Of a stretch of DNA of 44,174 bases, positions 33,497 through 41,609 are shown in pieces. A program made the position numbers and the translations under genes. Location: contig SHWL01000017.1 in the NCBI GenBank assembly GCA_009693865.1, positions 1-44,174 of the forward strand, given 5' to 3'. The notes under the pieces were generated by a model. It searched no databases. It worked only from the letters and a program-made list of their open reading frames with translations, and was not told the origin of the DNA. How positions within the stretch are numbered: the stretch's first letter is position 1; each line of letters starts with the position of its first letter. The stretch is from Acetobacteraceae bacterium. GTDB taxonomy: Bacteria; Pseudomonadota; Alphaproteobacteria; Acetobacterales; Acetobacteraceae.

Positions 33497-34075
33497 ATGA
33501 ACAACTGGCACAGGCTTGCCTCGACCGCCCTTCTGGCATGGACCCTGACCGTTGGCGGCCTGGGAAGCGCGGCAGCGCAAACCAAAACATAAGGCGAAAT
33601 GAGGTGGGCGCTGTATGTGACCCTCGCGCCGGCCTGGCTCGATCGGGGCGAGGTCGTTCCGGGCACGATCGCACCCTTTTGGGTGCTTTACGCGCTGCAT
33701 GACGCGATGGTGAAACCGATGCCCGGCAACGGCATGGTGCCCAGTTTGGCGGAGTCGTGGACTGTGAGCGAGGATCAACGTGTTTACGAATTCACCTTGC
33801 GCACAGGTCTGACGTTCCACAACGGCGATCCCTTCACCGCCGAGGACGTGGCGTTCAGTTTCCAGCGCGTGAAAGCGGCGTCGATGCAGGAAAAAGTAAA
33901 GGAGGTCGTGGTCGCCGATCCGGCTCATGTGCGCCTCGTTCTGCATAAACCATGGCCGGATACATGACATTCCACGGCACGCTCGCGAGCGCCGCGAGCT
34001 GGGTCGTGCCAAAGACCTATACCGAAAAAATTGGCAACGACAGTTTCAAACGCAATCCGGTCGGTCTGAGGCCTT
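33497..34075 (+). pseudogene. ABC transporter substrate-binding protein (family 5) pseudogene
   Basis: Signal peptide NNWHRLASTALLAWTLTVGG then AAAQTKT ends in TAA at 33590-33592. Family 5 sequence resumes in another frame from 33599 (ALYVTLAPAWLDRGEVVPGT, PSLAESWTVSEDQRVYEFTL, FHNGDPFTAEDVAFSFQRVK), stops at 33967, and continues in a third frame (MTFHGTLASAASWVVPKTYT, FKRNPVGLRPY). At least two frameshifts, one stop and loss of roughly the last two thirds of the protein make it dead. The 3' remnant ends exactly where the repeat element at 34076 begins, so insertion or an element-mediated deletion probably cut it. An intact relative lies at 7863-9506. Confidence 0.88.
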
Positions 34076-34378
34076 ATACCAGCGCGCTTAAAGATTGACT
34101 CTCGGCTCGCCCCCCATCGTCATGGCCCGGCTCGTCCGCATAGGCATCAGGATAAGGCCCATGTGGTGGGAAGTTTTCTCCCAAAACTGTCATGGCCCGG
34201 CTCGTCCGGGCCACCCATTTCAGCACGGTGCCACAACGGGTGGCCCGGACGAGCCGGGCCATGACGGTGAAAAGAGAATATCCGTCTCCAGCCGGCACTT
34301 ATCCTGATGCCTATGCGGCTCGTCCGGGCCATGACGGCGTGGGCCAGGTCGAGAGTAAAAGTTCATGCGCGGTCGTAT
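34076..34378. mobile_element. 303-bp nested palindromic MITE-like element
   Basis: Three nested levels of inverted repeat: outer ends ATACCAGCGCGC (34076-34087) and GCGCGGTCGTAT (34367-34378); middle arms 34118-about 34157 and about 34297-34337, each with CGTCATGGCCCGG and the AGGCATCAGGATAAG module; and the 79-bp core palindrome at 34188-34266. The outer end matches the 22.3 kb element; the middle arms match sequence at 4030-4070. It fills the gap between the dead binding-protein gene and the TPR gene and has no coding capacity. Confidence 0.75.
34188..34266. repeat. 79-bp palindromic core repeat (copy 3)
   Basis: Same core as at 3927 and 19316: arms TCATGGCCCGGCTCGTCCGG and its complement around a CAGCACGGTGCC centre. 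It forms the innermost part of the nested element. Arms here are almost perfect, suggesting recent spread or selection on pairing. Confidence 0.85.
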
Positions 34379-34413
34379 AACATCGCGACCGGTGACAACG
34401 GTCACGCGGCGTA

Positions 34414-35115
34414 TTACCCCGGCGGCTTCGGCCCATGCCCCTGAGCCAACAGCACCATGTCCCGATTGGCGCAAGCCGCGGGGTAACCGGGGTTAAGACG
34501 GATCGCCTCATTCAGATCCCGAATGGCACGCTCGTGCTGGTTCATTCCATGCCAGGCGAGGCCTCGATTATTGAATGCCGACGCGAACCCGGGATCGAGC
34601 CCAATGGCCACATCCAGGTCCCGCATCGCGCACTCGTATTGTTGTTTCCCGATGCGCGCGAAGGCACGGCCATTGAACGCATCCGCGAACTTCGGATCGA
34701 GACGAATTGCCTCATCCATCTCCCGGATGGCGCTGTCGTATCGCCGTAACCCATTAAACGCGTAACCCCGATTATTGAACGCGCCAGCCAATCGAGGATC
34801 GAGGCGGATCGCTTCATCCAGATCCTGAATCGCCCGGTCATATTGCTTTTTCCCGTTATACGCGAAGCCGCGCTCATTAAACGCATTGGCGCATGCTGGA
34901 TCGAGCCGAACGGCCTCATCCAGATCCTCAATCGCGCGATCGTATTGGTATAACCTGTTATAAGCGCGGCCGCGGTGAACGAACGCGGCACGATGCTTTG
35001 AATCGCCTCGAATAACTTCGCTGAAGTGCTTAACGGCGATGTCGAAAAGACCCTCACGATGGCACGCGATACCTCGAGCCAAAACCGATCCCCGGCGAAC
35101 GTTTCGAAGCATCAT
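34414..35115 (-). CDS. Tetratricopeptide repeat (TPR) protein
   Basis: 233 residues from ATG 35115 (GGGGA about 8 nt upstream; a GTG 60 nt earlier is a weaker option). It consists of about six consecutive 34-residue TPR units, five of which are very regular: NRGYAFNGLRRYDSAIREMD then EAIRLDPKFADAFN and so on, with the usual Trp/Leu-Gly-Tyr-Ala-Phe-Ala-Pro positions mostly kept. Repeats are also similar at DNA level (about 102-nt period), so the array may expand or contract by recombination. No signal peptide or catalytic domain is seen; a scaffold or protein-binding role is likely, partner unknown. Confidence 0.85.
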   Translation of the reverse strand: MMLRNVRRGSVLARGIACHREGLFDIAVKHFSEVIRGDSKHRAAFVHRGRAYNRLYQYDRAIEDLDEAVRLDPACANAFNERGFAYNGKKQYDRAIQDLDEAIRLDPRLAGAFNNRGYAFNGLRRYDSAIREMDEAIRLDPKFADAFNGRAFARIGKQQYECAMRDLDVAIGLDPGFASAFNNRGLAWHGMNQHERAIRDLNEAIRLNPGYPAACANRDMVLLAQGHGPKPPG

Positions 35116-35184
35116 ATCAACAAATCCCCTGGCACGTCCGAGCAATCCTGAAATCCCCCTGCCTCTGACGCCCACGCGCGAATT

Positions 35185-36435
35185 TCAAGGCCCACCGCCT
35201 TGCGAAGCGACCAGCGCAGCCCACACCGCGCGCAATTCAACCGCCGCCGGATCGTTGGACGCCTTCAATCGCACCGCCGTATGCACCAGCACCAGCTTCG
35301 ACGCCGGATCGACATAAATCGCCTGCCCATGAATCCCGCGAAACGCGAACTGCCGCCGCGGGCCGGGAAACAGCCACGTCTGATACCCATAGCCAAAGAA
35401 CCGCGTCGCCGTCCCCGGCCGCAGGAACGGCGCCTGCACCGTCGTCGCGTCCAACACCCATTGCCGAGGCACGATCTGCCGCCCGTTCCATGCCCCGTCT
35501 CCGGCCAGCATCAACCCCAGCCGAGCCCAGTCGCGCAGCACCGCGGTCACGCAACAATACGCGACTTTCTGACCGGTGGTATCGATGGTCCAGGTCGCGT
35601 CGGCCTCCGCCCCCATCGGTTGCCAGATCCGGGTCCGCAGATACTCGGTCAGCGGCATCTTCACCGCGGCGGTCAGCACAAGTCCCAATACCTCGGTCTC
35701 GGCGCCGGCGTAATGAAACCGCGTATCCGGCGCCACCTCCCGCGTATTGAACATCGCCACCGCCTGGGCCGGCCCGGGATTGAAGCGGCCAAAGAGCATG
35801 GCGCTGAGGCGCTGATTGTCCCCGGGCGCGTCGTAGACCTCTTTGAACTTAACGCCCGAGGCCATGTGCAGCAGCGCCCGGATCGGTGTTGTCCCATATT
35901 CGGTCCCGGCCAGCGCGGGCACATAATCGGCCGCCGGCTGGTCGATCGAGCGGATCGCGCCTTCCTGCACCGCGATCCCCATCAGCATCGCGACGATCGT
36001 CTTGGCCATCGACATGGACAGCATCCGGTCCCGGTCGGTGCGAGCGTACTGGTAATGTTCGAACAGGATCGTGCCGCCGCGCGCGATCAGCAGGCCAGTG
36101 GTGGGGTGCCGGGACAAATAGTCCGCGAGATCGTGGCTGCGCCCGCCATGAGTGTAGGTCAGCGGCAGCTCCTGATCGGACCGGGTCAACGCGGAGGGCG
36201 CCGGCGCGCGCGCCACGATCCGATGCGGATATTTCTCGCTGAAATGGCTGTACGTCCCGACCATTGAGAACTGGGGCACCGGCACGGCCCGAGAGCCGAC
36301 CGGGTACCCCTCGGCCGCACCGTAAGCCGCCGCGTCCGGCCCCGTTTCAGAGAACACAGGACCGGCGCCAGCCCAGACCGGGCGCGCGAACACGGCGAGC
36401 AACCAGAAAACCGCAAGCAATAAGACCCGCGTCAA
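35185..36435 (-). CDS. Class C beta-lactamase-fold serine hydrolase, exported
   Basis: About 416 residues. The catalytic SxxK motif is Ser-Met-Ala-Lys in DRDRMLSMSMAKTIVAMLMG, the Tyr motif is HYAGAETEVLGLVL (Tyr, with Ala-Gly in place of the usual x-Asn), and the third box is FRGIHGQAIYVDP (HGQ instead of KTG), as in NylB/esterase-like members. The protein is more likely an esterase, amidase or peptidase than a beta-lactamase. A TTG start at 36435 is suggested by AAAGGA about 10 nt upstream and by a Sec leader beginning at once (RVLLLAVFWLLAVFARPVWA). ATG 36528 in the same frame would add 31 residues before the leader, which is unusual but possible. Confidence 0.85.
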   Translation of the reverse strand: MTRVLLLAVFWLLAVFARPVWAGAGPVFSETGPDAAAYGAAEGYPVGSRAVPVPQFSMVGTYSHFSEKYPHRIVARAPAPSALTRSDQELPLTYTHGGRSHDLADYLSRHPTTGLLIARGGTILFEHYQYARTDRDRMLSMSMAKTIVAMLMGIAVQEGAIRSIDQPAADYVPALAGTEYGTTPIRALLHMASGVKFKEVYDAPGDNQRLSAMLFGRFNPGPAQAVAMFNTREVAPDTRFHYAGAETEVLGLVLTAAVKMPLTEYLRTRIWQPMGAEADATWTIDTTGQKVAYCCVTAVLRDWARLGLMLAGDGAWNGRQIVPRQWVLDATTVQAPFLRPGTATRFFGYGYQTWLFPGPRRQFAFRGIHGQAIYVDPASKLVLVHTAVRLKASNDPAAVELRAVWAALVASQGGGP

Positions 36436-37196
36436 CGATTTGTTTTCCTTTCGCGGTCCATCGTTCCGCCGATGGACAGCACCCCGAGGGAGAACACCCA
36501 AATGGACCTCAATATGTGAAGCAGGCATTCGTCTGGCAGCCTGTCGGACTGAGTTTTTCGACCGCCGGGCAATGTGGTTCTGGAGCCGCGTTTCCCGCCG
36601 TTGTCAACCGCTGGCGACCGTCCGCGCCGTTACGCACGTCGCCACGGCCGTCACATCGAGCCTCTGAGACATCGGAATTGATGCGAAAATGACGCATGCC
36701 GCCTCATGCCTGGGGGCAAAGGACGAACAAGCGCTTCTTGATCAGGTTGTGGTTCAGTTGCGTTCGTAACAGGCGATGGGGCACGTATCGCCGACATGGT
36801 TCATGATGAAATCGCGCGGCGCACCTGATGCTGATGTGATTTGTTCGACCACCATTCACAACTATCCTGACCGCGACGACGCGGCGCGATGCATAGTCTC
36901 CGTACGACTGAGAAGTACGGGCATCGCGGGTCTGCGACGCGATGCTCCGGATATTGTTTCGTGCCCGTATTCCGCCCAATCAAATGAGCGACGTAAAATT
37001 GGATGTGCCGTCCTCATTCAGATGACCAGCTTTGGCATGCCGATCTCGCGAACCGCGGGGATCCGACCGCAGTCATTTCTTCATGCACCAATAACCTGTG
37101 CTGGCCGTTGTGTGCCCGGACAATCCGCGCGACACTACGACGGGGTAAAGCCCGACGTACTTCGCTGCCTTCACTGAGATCCCAGGAGGAATGCCC
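36436..37196. other. Intergenic region, no recognised gene
   Basis: About 760 nt with short open frames on both strands (for example 36776-37177 plus, 36704-36979 minus) but none with recognisable motifs, good start context or codon pattern of neighbours. Base composition is somewhat less GC-rich than the flanks. AGGAGG at 37184-37189 belongs to the next gene. Confidence 0.5.
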
Positions 37197-37538
37197 ATGG
37201 CGTTTGTCAGATGTTATACCGGCACGGACGGTCAATCACACTTTGAGGACCAGGACCTGCTCCCACCTGACCTGGAGAGGTCAATCGAGCAGGCCGCCAG
37301 CAGTATCACCTTCACGCGTTCAGCCAACGGACGCTTCAGCGATTGGCACAAAGCTCCCCGCCGCCAGTACGCCATTTTCCTCTCCGGAGGTCAGATGGAG
37401 GTCGTCATAGGCGATGGGACCACAAGGCGGTTCGGCCCTGGGGACGCTGTCCTGTTCGAAGACCTTACAGGACAAGGGCACACAAGCAGGAGCGTCGGTG
37501 GCGACCGCCTGACCGCTATCGTGCCCTTGGCGGATTAG
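37197..37538 (+). CDS. Cupin-domain protein
   Basis: 113-residue single-domain protein. Central beta-barrel features: SDWHKAPRRQYAIFLSGGQM, then EVVIGDGTTRRFGPGDAVLF and EDLTGQGHTSR, matching the two cupin motifs; the second has the usual G-D-x-x-x-F-E-D-x-x-G-x-G-H-x-x-R form. The first motif has a single His (W-H-K), so metal binding may be incomplete. ATG 37197 is 7 nt after AGGAGG; an ATG at 37191 is only 1 nt from it and is unlikely. It precedes the aldolase gene by 225 nt and may be an accessory in the same catabolism, but this is only proximity. Confidence 0.82.
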   Translation: MAFVRCYTGTDGQSHFEDQDLLPPDLERSIEQAASSITFTRSANGRFSDWHKAPRRQYAIFLSGGQMEVVIGDGTTRRFGPGDAVLFEDLTGQGHTSRSVGGDRLTAIVPLAD

Positions 37539-37585
37539 CCGTTCGGTGTGCCTGGAGAATAAACGCCGCGGCGCTTCGCGTTCCC

Positions 37586-37602
37586 CCTGACGCAAGGTCA
37601 GG
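37586..37602. terminator. Short hairpin after the cupin gene
   Basis: CCTGAC / GTCAGG perfect 6-bp stem with a 5-nt loop, 48 nt after the cupin stop, without a U-run. A weak terminator or chance palindrome. Confidence 0.25.
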
Positions 37603-37763
37603 ATCCTCTGCCGGCCTCGCGACGGCGGCACCACACGGGATGCCAGGTTGAAGCGGTCGATCAGGTCAAGGTGTGTCTCACACCACCAAGGGACCTGGAG
37701 TAAGGAAAGCGAAGCGTAGCGGGAGAGGCCCGCAGCCAAACAAGAAACTGGAAGGGAAAACAC

Positions 37764-38627
37764 ATGGCCGAGAAGATGCGCTACAACAAGATCATCGACC
37801 TCCTTGAGCATGGTAAACCGGTTTTCAGCACCAGCACGATCCCTAACGGCAATCTGGATGACCTCACCTACATTGCCGATGCCGACTACGACGCGGTCAT
37901 CATCGAAATGGAACATGAGGGTTTTGGCTTCACCACCCTGCGTACCTCCCTGCAAGTACTGCTGAACCGCAAGAGGATCGCAGAGAAGGGCAACCTGCAA
38001 CCCGACGTGGTGCCGATGGTTCGGATTCCTCCGAACGCCCGCGAGCGCGACCAGTGGGTGATCAAGCAGACGCTGGACACCGGCGTGTATGGTCTGGTGT
38101 TGCCTCACCTGAACACAGTGGAGGACGCCCAGGCCGCGGTCGCCGCGGCACGTTATCCCCAGGTGCCGGGGGTGCAAGACTTCGCACCGGCGGGCGAGCG
38201 CGGTTGGGGCAATCGCATCGCCTCCCGTTACTGGGGCCTGACCCCGCGGGAATACTACGACGCCGCCGACCTCTGGCCGCTGGACCCTGACGGCAATATC
38301 CTGTTGATGGGCATCATCGAAGAAGCGGAAGGGGTGCGGAACATACGCGACATTGTGCAACAGGTGAGGGGCATCGGCGCCATCTGGGCAGGCTCCGGCG
38401 ATATGTCGGTGTCGATGGGATTGCGCGGCCAGGCCAGCCATCCAGCCGTGCAAGAAAATGTGCTGCGCGTGCTGGCCGCCTGCAAAGAGTTCGGCGTTCC
38501 GTGTGCGACCATAGCCACGGCTGATGACGTGGCTATGCGCCTGGAGCAAGGCTTTCGCATAATCATGACCGCTCCGGTGAGAAGCACGCCTGGGCTGGTC
38601 GAGGGACGCCGCCTCGCCGCCCGTTAG
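37764..38627 (+). CDS. HpcH/HpaI family aldolase/citrate lyase-type protein
   Basis: 287-residue TIM-barrel class II aldolase-like protein that cleaves or makes C-C bonds of 2-oxo acids with a divalent metal. Motifs: DAVIIEMEHEGFGFTTLRTS (the EH pair near the active-site His), VVPMVRIPPNARERDQWVIK (Arg that binds the oxo-acid), TGVYGLVLPHLNTVEDAQAA, LMGIIEEAEGVRNIRDIVQQ (metal Glu) and GAIWAGSGDMSVSMGLRGQA (metal Asp). The ATG has GGAAGGG 6 to 8 nt upstream. Substrate unknown; family members act in 4-hydroxyphenylacetate, glucarate and methoxyphenol pathways. Its TAG stop is the first bases of the inverted repeat that follows. Confidence 0.9.
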   Translation: MAEKMRYNKIIDLLEHGKPVFSTSTIPNGNLDDLTYIADADYDAVIIEMEHEGFGFTTLRTSLQVLLNRKRIAEKGNLQPDVVPMVRIPPNARERDQWVIKQTLDTGVYGLVLPHLNTVEDAQAAVAAARYPQVPGVQDFAPAGERGWGNRIASRYWGLTPREYYDAADLWPLDPDGNILLMGIIEEAEGVRNIRDIVQQVRGIGAIWAGSGDMSVSMGLRGQASHPAVQENVLRVLAACKEFGVPCATIATADDVAMRLEQGFRIIMTAPVRSTPGLVEGRRLAAR

Positions 38628-38797
38628 GCGACGCCCAAAGATAAACGCTTCGATCGGGCTCCAGCCTGCCCTCGTCATGGTTCGGCTCGACCGGACCATC
38701 GGTCGCGGTACAGTGCCGCTTCGGATGGTCCGGTCGAGCCGAACCATGACGTGGAAAGGAAGGCGGCGCGACTCGGTAGTCTTTGGGCGTCGCCTTA
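38624..38797. mobile_element. 174-bp MITE-like element with 79-bp palindromic core (copy 4)
   Basis: Outer arms 38624-38641 (TTAGGCGACGCCCAAAGA) and 38780-38797 pair at 17 of 18 positions. Core palindrome at 38673-38751 (79 bp), with arms CGTCATGGTTCGGCTCGACC... perfectly complementary. Compared with copies 1-3 the GGCCCGG/CCGGGCC bases are changed to GGTTCGG/CCGAACC on both sides, so the pairing has been kept by matched changes. The aldolase stop codon (38625-38627) lies within the left arm. Confidence 0.8.
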
Positions 38798-39052
38798 GTG
38801 CCCTGTCCCTTGAGACGACGGGACGTTCTCAGCGTGGCGACGACGGCGTCACCCATATGGGCGAGCAAGAGGACGGGAGCAGAACCCATCGGCCATGGCT
38901 CGGGGCACTCACATGATTGCTCGCGGCGAAAACAAGAACTTCCCACCGGGAATTGCATAACGCTACAAGAGTACGTTCCTGGAAGGCGCTACTCCTCGAC
39001 CCACTGGAATCTGCTATACCATCAACATTCCGTTCGGACCTATCAATCGGGC
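38798..39052. other. Intergenic stretch before the IS1380 element
   Basis: No gene recognised. An inverted pair CTGCTATAC (39011-39019) / GTATAGCAG (39071-39079) spans the inferred left IS end. Otherwise nothing supported. Confidence 0.4.
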
Positions 39053-40698
39053 TAGCCCATCTTATTCATTGTATAGCAGGGATTCGAAAATAGGCATTGT
39101 ACAACTATTTGGAATCGCTTAGAGATTGGGTATCGACTCCACTCTCAAGCCCCGGACAGAATCTGCCATGCCCGCCACCAACGACGATACGCTGCTCCCA
39201 TTCTCGCTACCAAACATCTGCAAGAAGAAGATCACCGCGGCCTTCGATGGGGGACAGGTCAGTTCAGACGGCGGCGTTTTCCTTCTGGCCGCCGCCGACA
39301 AGCGTCTCGGCCTGATCGACACATTGGCCGGGCTGATCCCGGACGCCCGCGATCCGGCGCAAATCACCCATTCGATGGCGGATATCCTGCGTGGGCGCGT
39401 GTTCGCCATCGCATGCGGCTACCCCGATGGCAACGATCTTGACGATTTGCGCCACGACCCGGCGTTCAAGATGGCCTGCGGCCGGCTGCCGGAAAGCGGC
39501 GGCGATCTGGCGTCACAACCGACCATATCACGGCTGGAAAACGCCCCGGGCCTGCGCGACCTGATACGGATGTCACGCGGCATGGTGGATTTCTGGTGCC
39601 AGAGCCACACAAACCCGCCCAAAGGCATCGTGCCCGACATTGATGACACCGCCGACACCGTGCACGGCCATCAGCAATTATCGTTTTTCAACGCCCATTA
39701 CGATGAACGATGCTTTCTGCCGATCCATATCTATGACGCCGAGACCGGCCATTGTGTTGTCACGATCCTGCGTGAGGGGAAAACGCCCGCTGGCAAAGAA
39801 GTCCGCGCCCATATCCGCCGCCTGGTCAACCGTATCCGCATGCACTGGCCAGATACCATCATCACCATAAGAGGCGACAGTCATTACGGCCGTAAGGAAG
39901 CGATGGACTGGTGCGATGACAATAACGTCAAATTCATCTTCGGCCCGGGCCCCAACAAAACCCTGGCCAAACAGGTCTTCGCCAAACTCGACGCCGTCAA
40001 CGTCCGCCGCGCGATCGGGCAACTGGACAAGGTGCGCGATTTCGCAACGACCCGGTACGGCGCGAAATCCTGGTCCCGCCCCCGCCGGGTCCTGGCGCGG
40101 ATTGAGGCGAAGAAAGGCAAGGGCACCGATGTCCGGTACATAGTCACCAACCTCACCAAAGGCACGGCCAAACAGCTTTATGAGAACATTTATTGCGCGC
40201 GAGGTCAGGCTGAGAACCTGATCAAACGGCACAAAAGCCAGTTGGCATCGGACCGGACCAGTTGCCGTTCGCCTTTGGCCAACCAGATGCGATTGATCTT
40301 GCACACAACGGCCTATTGGCTGATGCGGACGATCCGCGATGCCATCCCAAAGACGGACACTTTGGCGAGCGGTGAGTTTTCCACGATCCGGCTGCGATTG
40401 TTGAAGGTCGCGGTTCGGGTCCGGGAGACCGGAAGCCGGATCAAACTGGCGTTCGCCGCGAATTGCCCGAACGCGGACCTGTTCCGCGACCTGGTTTGCT
40501 CATTGATCCCGCGTCCTACCTGAGCGGCGGGGCGTGTGCCCCTGATGAACCCCTTGCCGATCAACCCCCCACGCCTGACAGATACGGTCTGAAACGCGGT
40601 CCAGCCAGCAGGGGGAAAGTGTGTTCGCCAATGTCTATAATGAATGACTTATGAGTAGGCCCCGCCTTCAAGAAAAGGGCGGTGAATAAGACGGGCTA
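39053..40698 (+). mobile_element. IS1380-family insertion sequence
   Basis: About 1.65 kb, the usual IS1380 length. Candidate terminal repeats are TAGCCCATCTTATTCA at 39053-39068 and its complement with one mismatch at 40683-40698, bracketing the transposase gene. No clear target duplication was seen outside these ends, so they may be off by a few bases or the copy is old. Between the transposase stop and the right end (40524-40682) there is only non-coding sequence. Confidence 0.75.
39168..40523 (+). CDS. IS1380-family transposase
   Basis: 451 residues from ATG 39168 (a TTG at 39126 would add 14). DDE-type transposase: N-terminal ITAAFDGGQVSSDGGVFLLA, then GRVFAIACGYPDGNDLDDLR, LASQPTISRLENAPGLRDLI and VPDIDDTADTVHGHQQLSFF, which holds the first catalytic Asp region, IITIRGDSHYGRKEAMDWCD (second Asp) and ENIYCARGQAENLIKRHKSQ (Glu in the YREK-like helix). 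All are hallmarks of the IS1380 family, and the frame is intact, so it may be active. The start has no obvious ribosome-binding site. Confidence 0.93.
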   Translation: MPATNDDTLLPFSLPNICKKKITAAFDGGQVSSDGGVFLLAAADKRLGLIDTLAGLIPDARDPAQITHSMADILRGRVFAIACGYPDGNDLDDLRHDPAFKMACGRLPESGGDLASQPTISRLENAPGLRDLIRMSRGMVDFWCQSHTNPPKGIVPDIDDTADTVHGHQQLSFFNAHYDERCFLPIHIYDAETGHCVVTILREGKTPAGKEVRAHIRRLVNRIRMHWPDTIITIRGDSHYGRKEAMDWCDDNNVKFIFGPGPNKTLAKQVFAKLDAVNVRRAIGQLDKVRDFATTRYGAKSWSRPRRVLARIEAKKGKGTDVRYIVTNLTKGTAKQLYENIYCARGQAENLIKRHKSQLASDRTSCRSPLANQMRLILHTTAYWLMRTIRDAIPKTDTLASGEFSTIRLRLLKVAVRVRETGSRIKLAFAANCPNADLFRDLVCSLIPRPT

Positions 40699-40861
40699 AC
40701 TCAAAAGCTCCGCAGCCTTGGTATAGCGTAGAGGTCCCGCTGTTTCCGATAATCAAGGCTTCCGAGCAGCGTCCGAGAATTTACAAGACATAGCCGAATC
40801 TGCAACAATCCCCAAATTGATATCGGCCATTACCCCCCGCAAGGGGAGAAACTGACCATGC
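40524..40861. other. IS right end and adjacent non-coding sequence
   Basis: Contains the right end of the IS (to 40698) and then about 160 nt without recognisable features, except GGGGAG at about 40843-40849, which may serve the next gene. Confidence 0.4.
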
Positions 40862-41221
40862 GTGGCCGGATTTGTTCAAAACCCTCGCATTCGTTCCCCG
40901 ATGTCGGAGGAACAGCGCCGGAAACTTTCCGATGCGCAGAAGGCCTATGTCGCCTCTGATCCTCGCTGGGTGGAGCATCGGCGGAAGCTTGCGGATGCTC
41001 AGATCGCCCGGCGCATGACCCTTTCGGCCACCGAGTTGGAGGCGGTGCTCGGAATGCGGTCCAAGGGCCGAACCTTCTCCTACATCCAGGAGGAAATCGG
41101 CGTCTGCCATGACGTAATCCGGCGCGAGCTGGCCGAGCGCGGCTATTCCACCAAGCCCGTCAAGCCGGAAAGACGGGCCAGGCGTGCCGGCGGCTTCTGG
41201 CGTTCCTTCGATCCGCCGTGA
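40862..41221 (+). CDS. Small putative DNA-binding protein (NUMOD3-like and HTH segments)
   Basis: 119 residues from GTG 40862, or 106 from ATG 40901. Two similar N-terminal segments, SEEQRRKLSDAQKAYVASDP and WVEHRRKLADAQIARRM, resemble NUMOD3-type DNA-binding modules of mobile-element proteins. A helix-turn-helix follows: ELEAVLGMRSKGRTFSYIQE then EIGVCHDVIRRELAERGYS. The C-terminal tail is basic (KPERRARRAGGFWRSFD). I do not recognise a named family; phage or mobile-element-associated regulators look like this. It sits between an IS and another element. Confidence 0.55.
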   Translation: MAGFVQNPRIRSPMSEEQRRKLSDAQKAYVASDPRWVEHRRKLADAQIARRMTLSATELEAVLGMRSKGRTFSYIQEEIGVCHDVIRRELAERGYSTKPVKPERRARRAGGFWRSFDPP

Positions 41222-41289
41222 ATTTCACCAGCCTAAACCATGGTGCATATTTCAAGAGATTCAGGCTTCTCAGAAGGTGTGACCTTCTG

Positions 41290-41505
41290 TCAGGGTTGGA
41301 CGGCGGCGCCTGCCACGGGACTCCCTGCTGCGACTGTGGCCTTCGCGCGTTCCTCGGGATACTGGTTACGAAACGCCTGGGCGTCGGCCCGGGCGATGGC
41401 GCGCGCGAGCTGCGTGATCTGCTCGCGCATGACATGCAGATCGTAAATATGCCGCCGGAAATGAGCCAGGACCTCCCGGTACTGGCGCTGTGTCTCAGCG
41501 CTCAA
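41290..41505 (-). CDS. Small hypothetical protein, helical
   Basis: 71 residues from TTG 41505, with GGAG about 7 nt upstream. The sequence is strongly helical (QYREVLAHFRRHIYDLHVMR then EQITQLARAIARADAQAF), a likely coiled coil, with an Ala/Val-rich tail. Overlaps by 11 nt the 3' end of an interrupted gene on the same strand, so the two were probably an operon. No family recognised. Confidence 0.4.
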   Translation of the reverse strand: MSAETQRQYREVLAHFRRHIYDLHVMREQITQLARAIARADAQAFRNQYPEERAKATVAAGSPVAGAAVQP

Positions 41506-41608
41506 GCCGCAGCTCCGTATCCTGATACGAGAGCCGGCGGGCGAAGCGGCTCTTCACGCGCACGGCCGGATTGACCGGCACCTGTGTTGAGCGGCCCTCG
41601 TTGTAGGC
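41495..41608 (-). pseudogene. 3' fragment of an unidentified gene, cut off by the adjacent element
   Basis: Minus-strand frame with codon-like composition: AYNEGRSTQVPVNPAVRVKS then RFARRLSYQDTELRLER and TGA. Immediately upstream of the Ala codon is an in-frame TAG contributed by the inverted repeat that starts at 41610, and no start codon is available. The sequence looks like the end of a real protein, but I cannot name it. The upstream part is not recognisable on the other side of the element. Confidence 0.45.
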
Positions 41609-41609
41609 C

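Noticed and set aside
34414..35115. Regular repeats suggesting a CRISPR array or satellite
   Set aside because: The period of about 102 nt encodes TPR units in frame; there are no spacers and no cas genes.
36776..37177. 133-codon open frame in the gap before the cupin gene
   Set aside because: No recognisable motif, no ribosome-binding site and unusual composition; not supported as a gene.
38563..38958. Minus-strand open frame over the 38.7 kb element
   Set aside because: Runs through the palindrome and has no family similarity; repeat-derived translation.
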